This document shows positions 1-8,810 of a stretch of DNA of 64,000 bases, piece after piece. How positions within the stretch are numbered: the stretch's first letter is position 1; each line of letters begins with the position of its first letter. The DNA is from Thermoflexus sp042408815 (GTDB lineage: Bacteria > Chloroflexota > Anaerolineae > Thermoflexales > Thermoflexaceae). The notes below the pieces were generated by a model, which worked only from the letters and a program-made list of their open reading frames with translations, was not told the origin of the DNA and made no database searches. The stretch is from NCBI RefSeq assembly GCF_042408815.1, contig NZ_JBHOQR010000005.1, positions 19,352 to 83,351 of the forward strand, read 5' to 3'. The position numbers and the translations under genes were made by a program.

Positions 1-321
1 GCATCGCGCGGCATACTGGGGATCGAGGGCATGCTCCATGTCGATGAAGGCCGCGATCCCACCTCGCCTCTGAGCCTCCGCGATGACATGAAGGCAGAGG
101 GTCGTCTTCCCGGAGGCTTCCGGGCCGTAGATCTCGGTAATCCGCCCTCGGGGGATCCCCCCTACGCCTAAGGCCAGATCCAGGGCCAGGGAGCCTGTGG
201 GGATCACGTCCACCGGCTGCTGTGCCGCCTCCCCCAGGCGCATGATCGTTCCTTCCCCAAATCGTTTCGTCAGCGTTAACACCGCGGTCTCCAGGGCCTT
301 TCGCCGCGCGTCGTTCCCCAT
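1..321 (-). CDS. recA: RecA recombinase, N-terminal part (runs off the left edge)
   Basis: The first 106 or so residues of RecA, the ATP-dependent strand-exchange protein of homologous recombination and the SOS co-protease. Reading leftward from the ATG at 321 gives a start MGNDARRKALE, then the segment TKRFGEGTIMRLGE, the Walker A loop GPEASGKTT near residue 66 and the RecA-typical stretch FIDMEHALDP. A Shine-Dalgarno sequence (AGAGGTGAGCG) precedes the ATG. The rest of the protein, including Walker B and the DNA-binding loops, lies outside the window. A 13-bp inverted repeat about 80 bases upstream could be a regulatory site. The identification is firm; only the missing 3' part is unknown. 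Confidence 0.96.
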   Translation of the reverse strand, partial: MGNDARRKALETAVLTLTKRFGEGTIMRLGEAAQQPVDVIPTGSLALDLALGVGGIPRGRITEIYGPEASGKTTLCLHVIAEAQRRGGIAAFIDMEHALDPQYAARC

Positions 322-397
322 CGCTCACCTCTCTCCACAGGCTGGGTCCGCAGACCGGTCGCCTCTCAGGACATCATCCGATGGATACCCCATGCTT

Positions 398-410
398 TAA
401 ACATAGTTTA
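398..410. promoter_or_regulatory. Inverted repeat TAAAC-ATA-GTTTA upstream of recA
   Basis: A 13-bp inverted repeat (arms TAAAC and GTTTA, centre ATA) lies in the divergent region between recA and the AI-2E-family gene, 77 bases upstream of the recA start. An SOS repressor operator is expected near recA, so it is a candidate LexA-type site, but its sequence does not match a consensus I can name. The rest of 322-603 shows only the ribosome-binding site of the plus-strand gene. Confidence 0.3.
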
Positions 411-603
411 CGTTTGGAGAGTCCAGCATGCAAACCTGTGCAGGGAACTCCACCGGCTTTGCCCCATCGGGCTCCAACCAGGAAGATAGAACATCCCCTC
501 ACGGGGGTTCGGACGGGAAGGCTTTGGGATGGGGAGCTCCGGCTTCTGCAAATCCCGGCGAACCGGACTAAGATGAAGAAGCCAGCTCGTAGAGGGGAAA
601 GGC

Positions 604-1797
604 ATGGTGCGAGTTCCCCGCTTGGTGCTGTTCTTGGTCGCCTTCGCGGCGCTCATTTATGTCACGGAGCGGTTGTGGCAGCTGTTCACCATGTTCGCCG
701 ACCTGGTCCGCATGCTGGCCCTGGCCTGGCTGCTGGCCTACGTGCTGCATCCTCTGGTGGCCTGGCTGGATCGCGGGCCGTTCCCCGAGCCATGGCTGGA
801 GGGCCTGATCCGGCGGGGGGCACCTCTATGGCTTCGCGTCCTCACGCGCTTCCGGATCCCCTACCCCATCGGGGCCACGCTGGTTTACATCGGCCTGCTC
901 GCAGCGATCCTGATCGGCCTGCTGCTGGGAGTGCCCCTGCTGGTTCCCCAGGCCCTGGAGCTCACGACGCTGCTCGCTTCCTATTTTCAGAAGGCGCCGG
1001 AGATCCTGGTGGAGCTCCAGCGGGATCTGGCCGCGCGCTTCAACGTCCCGGTGGAATCCCTGGCGATCCTTCCCTCCCGGGAAGCCTGGCAGGATCTGGC
1101 GCGGCTGGGGGCCGGGTGGGTGCTCCCCATCCTGGTGGAAACCGCGCGGCGGATCGGGGGCGGGCTGGTGGAATTCCTGCTGATCTTGGCCTTGAGCTAT
1201 TATACGATGTTGGACTGGCACAACCTTTCCCGGCAGATCCTCGCGCTGATCCCACCGGCGTATCACGATGAGATCCGGGCGACCGCGGCGATCCTGGATC
1301 GCACCTTCGGGGGCTTCCTCCGAGGGCAATTGCTGATCGCGCTGATCAACGGGCTGGTGACCTGGGGGGTGATGGTGGCCTTCGGCGCCCCTTTTGCTGG
1401 CCTGATCGCCTTGCTCGCGGGGCTGGTCATCCTGATCCCTCTCATCGGAGCGCCCATCGCCCTCTGGGGGCCTCCGCTCACCCTATGGCTCCGGGGGGAG
1501 TGGAGCGCCGGGCTCTGGATGTGGATCGTCCTGCTGATCTACCAGCAGGTCCTTTTTCATCTCCTAGTCCCTCGCATGCTGGGGGAGGCCACCGGGTTGC
1601 CCCCTTTACTGACGCTGATCGCCGTTCTCGTGGGAGTGCGCCTCCTCGGCTTCTGGGGATTCATCTTCGCCATCCCAATAGCCGGCGCCGGATACAGCCT
1701 GGCATTTCTGCTGCTGACCTCCCGGAGCGCTTCTACCCGAGCGCCGGAGCCGTCCGCGGGATCACCGTCCATTGATCCGATCGAAGATCGTAAATGA
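604..1797 (+). CDS. AI-2E/PerM (TqsA/YdiK) family transporter
   Basis: A 397-residue polytopic membrane protein of the AI-2E family transporter group (PerM, YdiK, TqsA). Members are proposed exporters or permeases, and the substrate cannot be read from sequence. Visible features: an N-terminal hydrophobic pair of helices (residues 5-45), a soluble central region (about 110-200) and a C-terminal membrane block containing GGFLRGQLLIALINGLVTWG, a stretch typical of the family. The length is slightly above the usual 340-370 because of the segment around residues 55-80 and a polar Ser/Pro-rich tail. The ATG follows the Shine-Dalgarno GAGGGGAAAGGC. It diverges from recA and its 3' end overlaps the end of the convergent small gene by 65 bases. 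Confidence 0.85.
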   Translation: MVRVPRLVLFLVAFAALIYVTERLWQLFTMFADLVRMLALAWLLAYVLHPLVAWLDRGPFPEPWLEGLIRRGAPLWLRVLTRFRIPYPIGATLVYIGLLAAILIGLLLGVPLLVPQALELTTLLASYFQKAPEILVELQRDLAARFNVPVESLAILPSREAWQDLARLGAGWVLPILVETARRIGGGLVEFLLILALSYYTMLDWHNLSRQILALIPPAYHDEIRATAAILDRTFGGFLRGQLLIALINGLVTWGVMVAFGAPFAGLIALLAGLVILIPLIGAPIALWGPPLTLWLRGEWSAGLWMWIVLLIYQQVLFHLLVPRMLGEATGLPPLLTLIAVLVGVRLLGFWGFIFAIPIAGAGYSLAFLLLTSRSASTRAPEPSAGSPSIDPIEDRK

Positions 1798-1960
1798 GAT
1801 CGAAGACCATTCCATCGGCGGTGCGCGCCCGGAATGCCAGCGTCTCCGGGGTTCGCCAGCGATGGAGGATCTCCGCCACCGCCTTCTCCGTTCCCTCCCA
1901 TTCGAAAGATTCCGGTCGCTCCGGATAAGTCGATCCAGCGTAGCAACGCACCTTGGCCAT
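1733..1960 (-). CDS. Small conserved-looking protein of unknown function (75 aa)
   Basis: A short soluble protein beginning MAKVRCYAGSTYPERP. The start is chosen at 1960 because AGGAGG sits six bases upstream; the reading frame extends six codons further but without a ribosome-binding site there. The composition (YPERPESFEWEG, then a run ending FDLIYDLRSDQW) resembles small beta-rich proteins used as accessory or toxin-like domains, but I do not recognise a family. There are no membrane segments or signal peptide. Its 3' end overlaps the AI-2E-family gene in convergent orientation, which is unusual but only 65 bases deep. The good ribosome-binding site and normal codon use argue that it is real. 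Confidence 0.6.
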   Translation of the reverse strand: MAKVRCYAGSTYPERPESFEWEGTEKAVAEILHRWRTPETLAFRARTADGMVFDLIYDLRSDQWTVIPRTAPALG

Positions 1961-2058
1961 GGCGGTCCTCCTGGTCAAAACGATTCCGGAGAAAGGGGGC
2001 GCCGAAAACCATCTCGGGTCTCAGAAGGCGATTCGCCGTTGCGCTCGGAAAGCATGCC

Positions 2059-2079
2059 GGCCCGGGAACTTCCCGGGCC
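2059..2079. other. Perfect hairpin GGCCCGGGAA/TTCCCGGGCC
   Basis: Two 10-base arms separated by one base, in the 220-base gap between divergent genes. The tight centre means a cruciform or long-stem transcript hairpin with terminal base pairs open. The following plus-strand sequence (ATCGTTATTTTAAAT) is AT-rich, but no gene reads into it from the left, so a terminator role is doubtful. No clear promoter pair is seen in 1961-2180. Confidence 0.4.
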
Positions 2080-2180
2080 CGCCCATCGTTATTTTAAATC
2101 GGGCCCGGAGTCTTCGGGCTGAAATCGAGCGATGACCCCAATGCTCTTCCTCACCTCTCTGGAAGAAAAGGAGCGTTCCG

Positions 2181-3068
2181 ATGAGCATGAAAACGAAGAT
2201 CGGGATGATCGGCATCGGGATGATCGGATGGCTGGCCGCATGTCAGATGGGCCACCCATCCCTCCCTTCCACGCCGACGGCTTCGCCGGTCCCTCCTCAG
2301 CAGGCGCCTACGCTGACCTTTACGCCCACGCCCCCCACCCTTCAGGGGCCCTTCACGGTGGTCCTAGTTCCGCCCACGGATCAGCTGAATGTGCGCGCTG
2401 GGCCAGGGCCCGATCAGCCGATCCTGACAACGTTGCCCCCGAACGCTTCCGGCCTGTTCCTCACGGGAAAGGAGGAGACCGTTGCGGGCGCCCGCTGGGT
2501 GGAGGTCCGCCTTCCCGACGGACGGATCGGCTGGGTGAACGCGATGTTCCTCACCCAAGAGGTGTCCCTCCAGGCGTTCTGCGCGGACCCCCAGGTAAAC
2601 GCGTTGCTGGACCGGCTGGAGGCGGCCATCCGGGGGCGAGACGGCCCGGCGCTTGCGGCGCTGATCAGTCCCATCCATGGGCTGCGCATTCACGTCAGCC
2701 GCATCAGCGATCCCGTCCTGATCCGACCGGAGCAGGCGGCCACCCTCTTCACCGATGAGACGCCCATCCGCTGGGGTGTTCATCCGGCCAGCGCCATGGA
2801 GATCGTGGGTCCCTTTCGGCAAGCCGTGCTGCCGGATCTCCTGGACGTCATCGGTCGCCCCCACGAACGGCACTGCGGCCTGCTGGTGCCTCCGGTCACT
2901 TATCAGCCGGCCTGGCCGGAATCTTATCAAGGGTTCCAATTTTATAGCCTGCACCGGCCAGGCACCCCGGGCAATGAGCTGGACTGGCGAACCTGGGTCG
3001 TGGGCATTGCATATATAAACGGTCATCCCTATGTGGCCGTGCTTATGCAATTTTTCTGGGAGCCTTAG
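2181..3068 (+). CDS. Exported lipoprotein with SH3-like domain
   Basis: A 295-residue probable lipoprotein. A short hydrophobic signal (IGMIGIGMIGWLAAC) ends in a lipobox with the acceptor Cys near residue 21. A Thr/Pro-rich linker (about 28-55) follows, then a bacterial SH3 domain (about 58-125) with the hallmark LNVRAGPGPDQPIL and ending GWVNAMFL. The C-terminal 170 residues (ISPIHGLRIHVSR onward) form a domain I cannot name that is often found after SH3 in Chloroflexota surface proteins. Such proteins usually bind the cell wall. The ATG is preceded by AAGGAG at good spacing. It is followed within about 110 bases by the giant amidase gene, suggesting shared envelope function. Confidence 0.82.
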   Translation: MSMKTKIGMIGIGMIGWLAACQMGHPSLPSTPTASPVPPQQAPTLTFTPTPPTLQGPFTVVLVPPTDQLNVRAGPGPDQPILTTLPPNASGLFLTGKEETVAGARWVEVRLPDGRIGWVNAMFLTQEVSLQAFCADPQVNALLDRLEAAIRGRDGPALAALISPIHGLRIHVSRISDPVLIRPEQAATLFTDETPIRWGVHPASAMEIVGPFRQAVLPDLLDVIGRPHERHCGLLVPPVTYQPAWPESYQGFQFYSLHRPGTPGNELDWRTWVVGIAYINGHPYVAVLMQFFWEP

Positions 3069-3176
3069 GGGTCTCCCCCTGAACTTTCCTGTTTGCTTTC
3101 GCCTTTCCTGTCGGATACACTCGTTGAGAACCATCCCACACTGGCTTCCCCCAATCCTTGGGAGCGAGCATGGGCC

Positions 3177-6100
3177 ATGGGGATCTCCTGGGGACGATCG
3201 AGAGCCGCCACAGGGTTTTCCCGACGCCGGTGGCGGACGCTGCTCGCGCTGGCGCTGGGGATCGGCCTTCTGGCCCTCTTGGGGCTGGCGTGGCGAGGCA
3301 TGGCGGCGGTGGCCCGCCCGCAGCCGGAGAGCTCCTCGATCTGCTTTTACATTGATCCTCTCGATAGCCGGGTCCGGTGCGCTCCTCGTTTCTTCTCTCA
3401 AGCCGCCACCACCATCACCGATCGGGTTTCCCTTCGCCTCCAGGCTCTGGTCGCCGGACCGACGGCCGAGGAACGGGCGGCTGGATGGTGGTCCCCCCTG
3501 CCCTCGGGAGCGCGTTTGGCCAGTTTCCAGTGGTCCGGTCATGGGCTCACGCTCTACCTGGAGCTGCCTGCCTCTTATCTGGAGCGGACCGGCGGGACGG
3601 AGCCGATGCTCAATCCGTGGACCATCGATCAGGCGGCTTATCTCTTTCTACGGCATCTGGAGCCCTTCGGGGTGCAAAACGTGCAGTTGATGGCCCGGAA
3701 CCCCCAGGATGGTCGATTTTATGCCCTCTCCTGGTTCCTCCGAGAACCCCCGCCGGTCAATAAACCCACTGAGCTTGCGCGGGCGAGGGGGGAGCCTCTG
3801 GCCCCTATGAGCGCTGCCGGCCAGCCCCCTGCCTACAGCCGCCCTCAAGCTCAGGGGTTCCTGAGCGGAAAGGCCGTTTATCTGAGCGCGGGCCACGGCT
3901 GGTACTGGTATGCGCCGGGCAGTCGCTGGTTGACTCAGCGGGGGAACACCAATGGGCTGGTGGAAGATCTGAACAATGCGGAGACTGTCAACCAGTTCCT
4001 GATCCAGTATCTCTTTAACGCGGGGGCCGATGTCTGGCCAGTTCGAGAACGGGATATGAACCCCTGGGAAGGGATCGCGGACAATGATAACCCTCAGGTG
4101 TATCAGGAGCAGGGCTCCTGGTCCCCGGGCACCCTACCGGGCTATAACGGCGGCACCTACCGCACGACTCTGACAGCTCTGGGGGCGGTCACCGCCCAGG
4201 CCGTCTGGACCCTCATGCCGCCCCGGGACGGCATCTATGCCGTGTACGTCTGGTATACGAGTGGCTCGAACCGGAGCACTGACGCACAGTTCCTGATCGA
4301 GCATGCCGGGGGCCGCAGTGAGGTCCGGATCAACCAGCAGGGGCACGGCTACACTTGGCGCTATCTGGGCTCCTTCCCCTTCCGCGGCGGGCAGCCTGCC
4401 CGGGTGATCCTCACCAACCGGACCGATCGTCCGGAGAACCTGAACCGCGTGGTGGTGGCAGACGCCGTTCGAATCGGTGGGGGGATGGGCACCGTAACCG
4501 GGGATGGGCCCCCGCCCAGCCCCGGGCCGAGCGGGCGACCGCGCTGGGAGGAAGCCGCCCGCTACTGGGCGAAATACCAGGGGGCTCCGTCCTCGGTCTA
4601 CGATCCTTTCCAATGCTCCACTTATAGCGCATGCGGAGATTTGATCGATGACGTAACCGCTCGCCCCCGTTATGCGGAGTGGGAGCGAGAGCCCTTCGAT
4701 GATCCGGTTTACTTCTCGTTCCACACGAACGCTTATAATGGGACCCTGCGAGGGACGGAATCGTATGTTTATGACAACAGCGATCCGAACTACCGGCGAA
4801 CGCCGGGAAGCTTGGAGCTCCAGGATGCGATCCACACCCAAGTGATCCAGGATATCCGGGCCGGCTGGGATCCGAACTGGATTGACCGGGGGAAGAAACA
4901 GGCCAACCTGGGGGAATTGCGCCTCCTTTCGACGATGCCCGGTGTTCTCCTGGAAGCGGCGTTCCATGACAACCCGCAGGACGCCGCCGCGCTCAAGGAT
5001 CCTCGCTTCGCTATGCTGGTGGCCCGGGCGATCTACAAGGGGATCGTGCGCTATTACGCGCAGCGGGATGGCCGCTCCCCAGTCTTCCTGCCGGAGCCTC
5101 CCCAGGCTCCGGTGGCCCGTCAAACAGGGCCAGGCCAGGTAACGCTTTCCTGGCAACCTTCGCCCAGCGATGGCGGTGTGCTCCTGGGCCATCCGGCCAC
5201 GGCCTACAAGGTTTATACCAGCACCGACGGATTCGCCTGGGGGGATGGGATTCTCGTTAACGGTACCTCCTATATGCTTTCCGGTCTGCCCGAGGGCACG
5301 ACGCTCTTCTTCCGCGTGACCGGCCTGAACGCGGGCGGCGAATCCTTCCCTACCCCGGTCGTCGGGGTGCGGGTTGGGCCATGGGGCGCGCCCCGGCTGC
5401 TCCTCGTGGACGGCTTCGATCGGCTGGACGGGGCGATGCGGCCGACAGAGGATCTGGGGGGAAGCCTGGGGATAGTGACGCGGATGCCGATCGCCCGAAT
5501 GAACGCCTTCGATGCGCTGGCCCATGTAGGCCGCGCCCTCGCAATGCCCTTCGATGGGGCGACCGATGAGGCCGTCTCCGGCGGGTCCATCGGCCTGGAG
5601 GGCTATCCCATTGTCCTGTGGCTGCTGGGCGAGGAGGGATTCTCGGAACCGACCCTGGACGACGGAGCCCGGGCCCGGTTACGCAGCTTTCTGGCGAACG
5701 GCGGGCGGCTGATCCTCAGCGGGTCCAACGTGGGCCAGGATCTCCATCAGCGGGATCCGGGCTTTCTAACCGATGCCCTCCGGACAGGCTTCGTCGCCGA
5801 CGACGCCGGGACCCGGACCGTCCGCCCAGTTTCGGGAGGCCTGCTGGACGGGATTGGGGATCTGACTCTGGATGATGGAACGATGGGGAGCCACCGGGTT
5901 ACCACGCCGGATGTGCTCGCCCCCGGGCGAGACGCGCAGGCTCTCATGCAGTATCCGGATGGGCAGGCGGCGGCGACGTTCTATGGCGCGCCATGCCCAC
6001 AGGTGGCTGTCTTTGGGTTCCCTCTGGAAAGCGCCTGGCCGATAGCGGCGCGCGCGGCCCTCCTCTCTCGATTGCTGGACGCGATGATCCAATGTGGAGC

Positions 6101-7205
6101 GCCCCCCGAGACCACGATCACGACCCCTGCCCCCAATGCCTTGCTGAACCAGGTCCCGGTGATCGCTGGAACCGCTTCCCCTTCGGACATCACAGGGGTT
6201 CAGGTGGCGCTTCAGCGGACAGCGGATCAGCAATGGTGGACGGGGAATGGATGGGGCGCGGGGCTGGTCTGGCTAACCGCCACCGGGCGGCTTTCCTGGT
6301 CCTGGACGCCCCCATCCGATCTGGCGGATGGAACCTATGGCGTGCTGGCGCGGGCGGTGCGGGGGACGACGGTGGATCCCACACCGGCGGCGGTCACCTT
6401 CACGCTGGATCGAACACCCCCCGGGGTGCCGACGCTGATCACCCCCACGGTCACCGCCACGTATACGCCGCCCATTCGCTTCGAGTGGGCACCGACCGGA
6501 TCGGAGCCTCCCGCCGGGTACGTGCTCATCCTCAACAGCGCCCGCTTCACCGTGACGGCGACCAGTTTCATGGCCAATCTGGTCCCCGGGGAGTATCAGT
6601 GGACGGTTGCCGCCTTCGACGCCGCGGGCAACCTCTCCAGCACACCGCCGCCCGTGCGGTTCTATGTCAGCCCGGGCGCTCGGGGATCCACACTGTATCT
6701 ACCTCTGATCCTGCGGGGAGCGGAGACGACGCCGCCTCCACCGCCGGCCTGTGAGGAACGGCTGCGCAATGGAGGGTTCGAAGCCGATCTAACAGGGACC
6801 TGGGAGATCCTGAACCCGGGCGCTCCCATCGCGCGGATTCAGAGCCCGGTCTATGAAGGGCAGTGGGCCGTCCGCTTGGGCGATCTCCAGGCGACCTCCG
6901 CCTCTTACGCCACTCTCTGGCAGCGAGTGACCCTGGATGGCACCCGGGCCACCCTGACCTTGTGGCGTCTCCCGCAGATCCGGGATAGCGGAGATCGCTT
7001 CTACATCGGTTTCCGGAACGCACGCAATGAGTGGGTGCCTCTGCTGGTGGATCAGGCGAACACCGGGACATGGGGGCAAGTGAGCCTGGACCTGACGCCA
7101 TATGTGGGGCAGATCATTACGCTGACGATCGGCGTTTACAATGATGGGAGGGGATTGGGGAGCGCGGCCGTTGTGGATGGGGTGAGCCTGGAGGTTTGTC
7201 GTTAA
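3177..7205 (+). CDS. Giant surface protein: GerMN + N-acetylmuramoyl-L-alanine amidase + FN3 modules
   Basis: A 1,342-residue exported protein. In order: a basic N-terminus and one transmembrane or signal helix (about 15-40); a GerMN/sporulation-type domain (about 50-165); an amidase_3 catalytic fold with the zinc and catalytic residues visible (LSAGHG near 236, VEDLNNAET near 260, FHTNA near 514, LLEAAFHDNP near 591); an inserted golvesin-like beta domain (about 342-435) splitting the amidase; a fibronectin III domain (about 641-735); a glutamine-amidotransferase-like flavodoxin fold (about 739-950); further Ig-like modules; the motif YLPLILR at 1174; and a C-terminal carbohydrate-binding-like domain (NGGFEAD onward). 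It should cleave peptidoglycan stem peptides. The start is the ATG at 3177; an in-frame TTG at 3093 has no ribosome-binding site. Confidence 0.85.
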   Translation: MGISWGRSRAATGFSRRRWRTLLALALGIGLLALLGLAWRGMAAVARPQPESSSICFYIDPLDSRVRCAPRFFSQAATTITDRVSLRLQALVAGPTAEERAAGWWSPLPSGARLASFQWSGHGLTLYLELPASYLERTGGTEPMLNPWTIDQAAYLFLRHLEPFGVQNVQLMARNPQDGRFYALSWFLREPPPVNKPTELARARGEPLAPMSAAGQPPAYSRPQAQGFLSGKAVYLSAGHGWYWYAPGSRWLTQRGNTNGLVEDLNNAETVNQFLIQYLFNAGADVWPVRERDMNPWEGIADNDNPQVYQEQGSWSPGTLPGYNGGTYRTTLTALGAVTAQAVWTLMPPRDGIYAVYVWYTSGSNRSTDAQFLIEHAGGRSEVRINQQGHGYTWRYLGSFPFRGGQPARVILTNRTDRPENLNRVVVADAVRIGGGMGTVTGDGPPPSPGPSGRPRWEEAARYWAKYQGAPSSVYDPFQCSTYSACGDLIDDVTARPRYAEWEREPFDDPVYFSFHTNAYNGTLRGTESYVYDNSDPNYRRTPGSLELQDAIHTQVIQDIRAGWDPNWIDRGKKQANLGELRLLSTMPGVLLEAAFHDNPQDAAALKDPRFAMLVARAIYKGIVRYYAQRDGRSPVFLPEPPQAPVARQTGPGQVTLSWQPSPSDGGVLLGHPATAYKVYTSTDGFAWGDGILVNGTSYMLSGLPEGTTLFFRVTGLNAGGESFPTPVVGVRVGPWGAPRLLLVDGFDRLDGAMRPTEDLGGSLGIVTRMPIARMNAFDALAHVGRALAMPFDGATDEAVSGGSIGLEGYPIVLWLLGEEGFSEPTLDDGARARLRSFLANGGRLILSGSNVGQDLHQRDPGFLTDALRTGFVADDAGTRTVRPVSGGLLDGIGDLTLDDGTMGSHRVTTPDVLAPGRDAQALMQYPDGQAAATFYGAPCPQVAVFGFPLESAWPIAARAALLSRLLDAMIQCGAPPETTITTPAPNALLNQVPVIAGTASPSDITGVQVALQRTADQQWWTGNGWGAGLVWLTATGRLSWSWTPPSDLADGTYGVLARAVRGTTVDPTPAAVTFTLDRTPPGVPTLITPTVTATYTPPIRFEWAPTGSEPPAGYVLILNSARFTVTATSFMANLVPGEYQWTVAAFDAAGNLSSTPPPVRFYVSPGARGSTLYLPLILRGAETTPPPPPACEERLRNGGFEADLTGTWEILNPGAPIARIQSPVYEGQWAVRLGDLQATSASYATLWQRVTLDGTRATLTLWRLPQIRDSGDRFYIGFRNARNEWVPLLVDQANTGTWGQVSLDLTPYVGQIITLTIGVYNDGRGLGSAAVVDGVSLEVCR

Positions 7206-7226
7206 AAGAAAAGGGTGGGATGCTCG

Positions 7227-8240
7227 ATGCGAGCACAAACGATGTGGTTGTTGATCCTTCTGAGCGCACTGGGGATCGCCATGCTGGTCACGCCGGTGGC
7301 CCGGGCGGTCGCCTTCCGGATCGGGATGGTGGACCATCCCGCCCCGCGCAAGCTTCACACCCGGCCGATCCCCTTGCTGGGTGGCCTCGCGCTCTACCTC
7401 GCGGTCCTGATCGCCTTGTTGGTGCTGGAGGATCGTTATAACCTTCCTCAGCTGGCGGGGATCCTGATTGGGGCCACAGCGGTTTCCTTTCTGGGGATCT
7501 GGGATGACCGGTGGGGGCTTCGGCCTCTGATCAAGCTCAGCGGGCAGATCCTCGTCGCCGGGGTTGTGATGGCCACCGGCGTCATGGTTTCCCTCTTCCC
7601 GTGGCCGATTCTAAACCTCCTGATCACTTTGCTCTGGCTGGTGGGGATTACGAACGCCTTTAACCTGATTGACAACATGGATGGCCTCTCGGGTGGGATC
7701 GGCGCGGTTTCCGCAGCCTTCTTCCTGCTTCTGGCGGCCCTGAACGGCCAGTATCTGGTGGGTGCCCTTTCGGCCGCTGTGCTGGGCGCCTGCATTGGCT
7801 TCCTGCGCTACAACTTCAACCCGGCTTCGATTTTCATGGGGGACGCTGGCAGCCTCTTTCTGGGTTTCCTGATGGCCGTGCTGGGGATTAAACTGCGCTT
7901 CCCCAATCATGCCGCCTTTGTCACCTGGATGGTTCCGGTGCTAGTGCTGGGGATCCCCATCTTCGACACCGCCCTGGTGATCGTCTCGCGGTTGCGCCGG
8001 GGCCTGAACCCGCTCACCACCCCGGGGAAAGATCATCTCTCCCATCGGCTGGTGCGGGCTGGGATGACCCATCGGGAGGCGGTGCTCCTCCTCTATCTAG
8101 CCCAGGCCGCGCTGGGGGCCCTGGCGCTGTTTGTGTCGATGGCCGGGATGCTGGAAAGCTATCTGATCGGGGCCTTCGTGGGGGGGCTGGCGCTCTGGGC
8201 CCTCTGGCGTCTGGAACGACCACCCTTCTGGGGGAGGTAG
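7227..8240 (+). CDS. Undecaprenyl-phosphate glycosyl-1-phosphate transferase (WecA/TagO/MraY family)
   Basis: A 337-residue integral membrane enzyme that transfers a sugar-1-phosphate (usually GlcNAc-1-P) from UDP-sugar to undecaprenyl phosphate, the first step of wall teichoic acid, O-antigen or similar glycan synthesis. Visible signatures: DHPAPRKLHTRPIPLLGG (residues about 33-50), the catalytic aspartates in DNMDGLSGG (about 150), FMGDAGSLFLGF (about 210) and the cytoplasmic KDHLSHRLVRAG near 270. About ten hydrophobic helices are present. The start at 7227 is favoured by the upstream GGGTGGGATG; a GTG four codons earlier is possible. It lies 21 bases after the amidase gene, so the two are probably cotranscribed, a sensible pairing for cell-wall glycan work. 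Confidence 0.9.
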   Translation: MRAQTMWLLILLSALGIAMLVTPVARAVAFRIGMVDHPAPRKLHTRPIPLLGGLALYLAVLIALLVLEDRYNLPQLAGILIGATAVSFLGIWDDRWGLRPLIKLSGQILVAGVVMATGVMVSLFPWPILNLLITLLWLVGITNAFNLIDNMDGLSGGIGAVSAAFFLLLAALNGQYLVGALSAAVLGACIGFLRYNFNPASIFMGDAGSLFLGFLMAVLGIKLRFPNHAAFVTWMVPVLVLGIPIFDTALVIVSRLRRGLNPLTTPGKDHLSHRLVRAGMTHREAVLLLYLAQAALGALALFVSMAGMLESYLIGAFVGGLALWALWRLERPPFWGR

Positions 8241-8324
8241 CCCGGCAACCTATCCGGGGCTCCGCCCACGGACATCTTACCCATCCGATTCCAACGACGC
8301 TCCATCGAAATCGGCGAGAAGAGC

Positions 8325-8756
8325 ATGGGGAAGAAATGGCTTATGGGGATGGCGGGAGCCTTACTCGCGCTGGGGTTGTGCATCGGGCTGGCCCAATTTC
8401 GGCCTGCGGCCCGTCCCCATCTATCCCTTCCCGCCGTAACGGCGCGGGTGATTCTGATCACCCGCCTTCCAACGCCGAGCCCTCCCCCCTCGTTTTTACC
8501 CTCACCTTCACCCTCCCCCACCCGGGCACCGCGGGCCCAGCGAATGGTGATTACAGGAACGGGAGGCATCGGCCTGCGGCTGCGAAAAGGGCCGGGGCTT
8601 CTCTACCCTGTCGTCACGATTCTGGAGGAAGGGACATTCCTCCGGGCATTCCCGGACTCTGTCGAGGCGGATGGCCTGCGCTGGCGTTGGGTCCAGACGG
8701 AGGATGGGGCTTTCGAGGGCTGGGTAGCGGAATCCTATCTGGCCCCCGCGGAATAG
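8325..8756 (+). CDS. Small exported SH3-domain protein
   Basis: A 143-residue protein with an N-terminal signal or anchor helix (MGMAGALLALGLCIGLAQF), a Ser/Pro-rich linker (residues about 48-65, LPTPSPPPSF and similar) and a single bacterial SH3 domain (about 70-140) with GLRLRKGPGLLYPVV and GWVAESYLAP. Bacterial SH3 domains of this type usually bind peptidoglycan or act as targeting modules. The Shine-Dalgarno is weak (GAGAAGAGC). It follows the WecA-like gene by 84 bases on the same strand. It shares domain type and linker style with the lipoprotein at 2181-3068, suggesting a small paralogous family of wall-binding proteins. Confidence 0.75.
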   Translation: MGKKWLMGMAGALLALGLCIGLAQFRPAARPHLSLPAVTARVILITRLPTPSPPPSFLPSPSPSPTRAPRAQRMVITGTGGIGLRLRKGPGLLYPVVTILEEGTFLRAFPDSVEADGLRWRWVQTEDGAFEGWVAESYLAPAE

Positions 8757-8810
8757 TGCCTCATGCGGCGGCGAGCCAACCGCTCGCGAGGTGGGGGCTG
8801 CTATAGGCCG

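Noticed and set aside
4134..5525. 463-codon minus-strand open frame
   Set aside because: Antisense shadow of the amidase gene.
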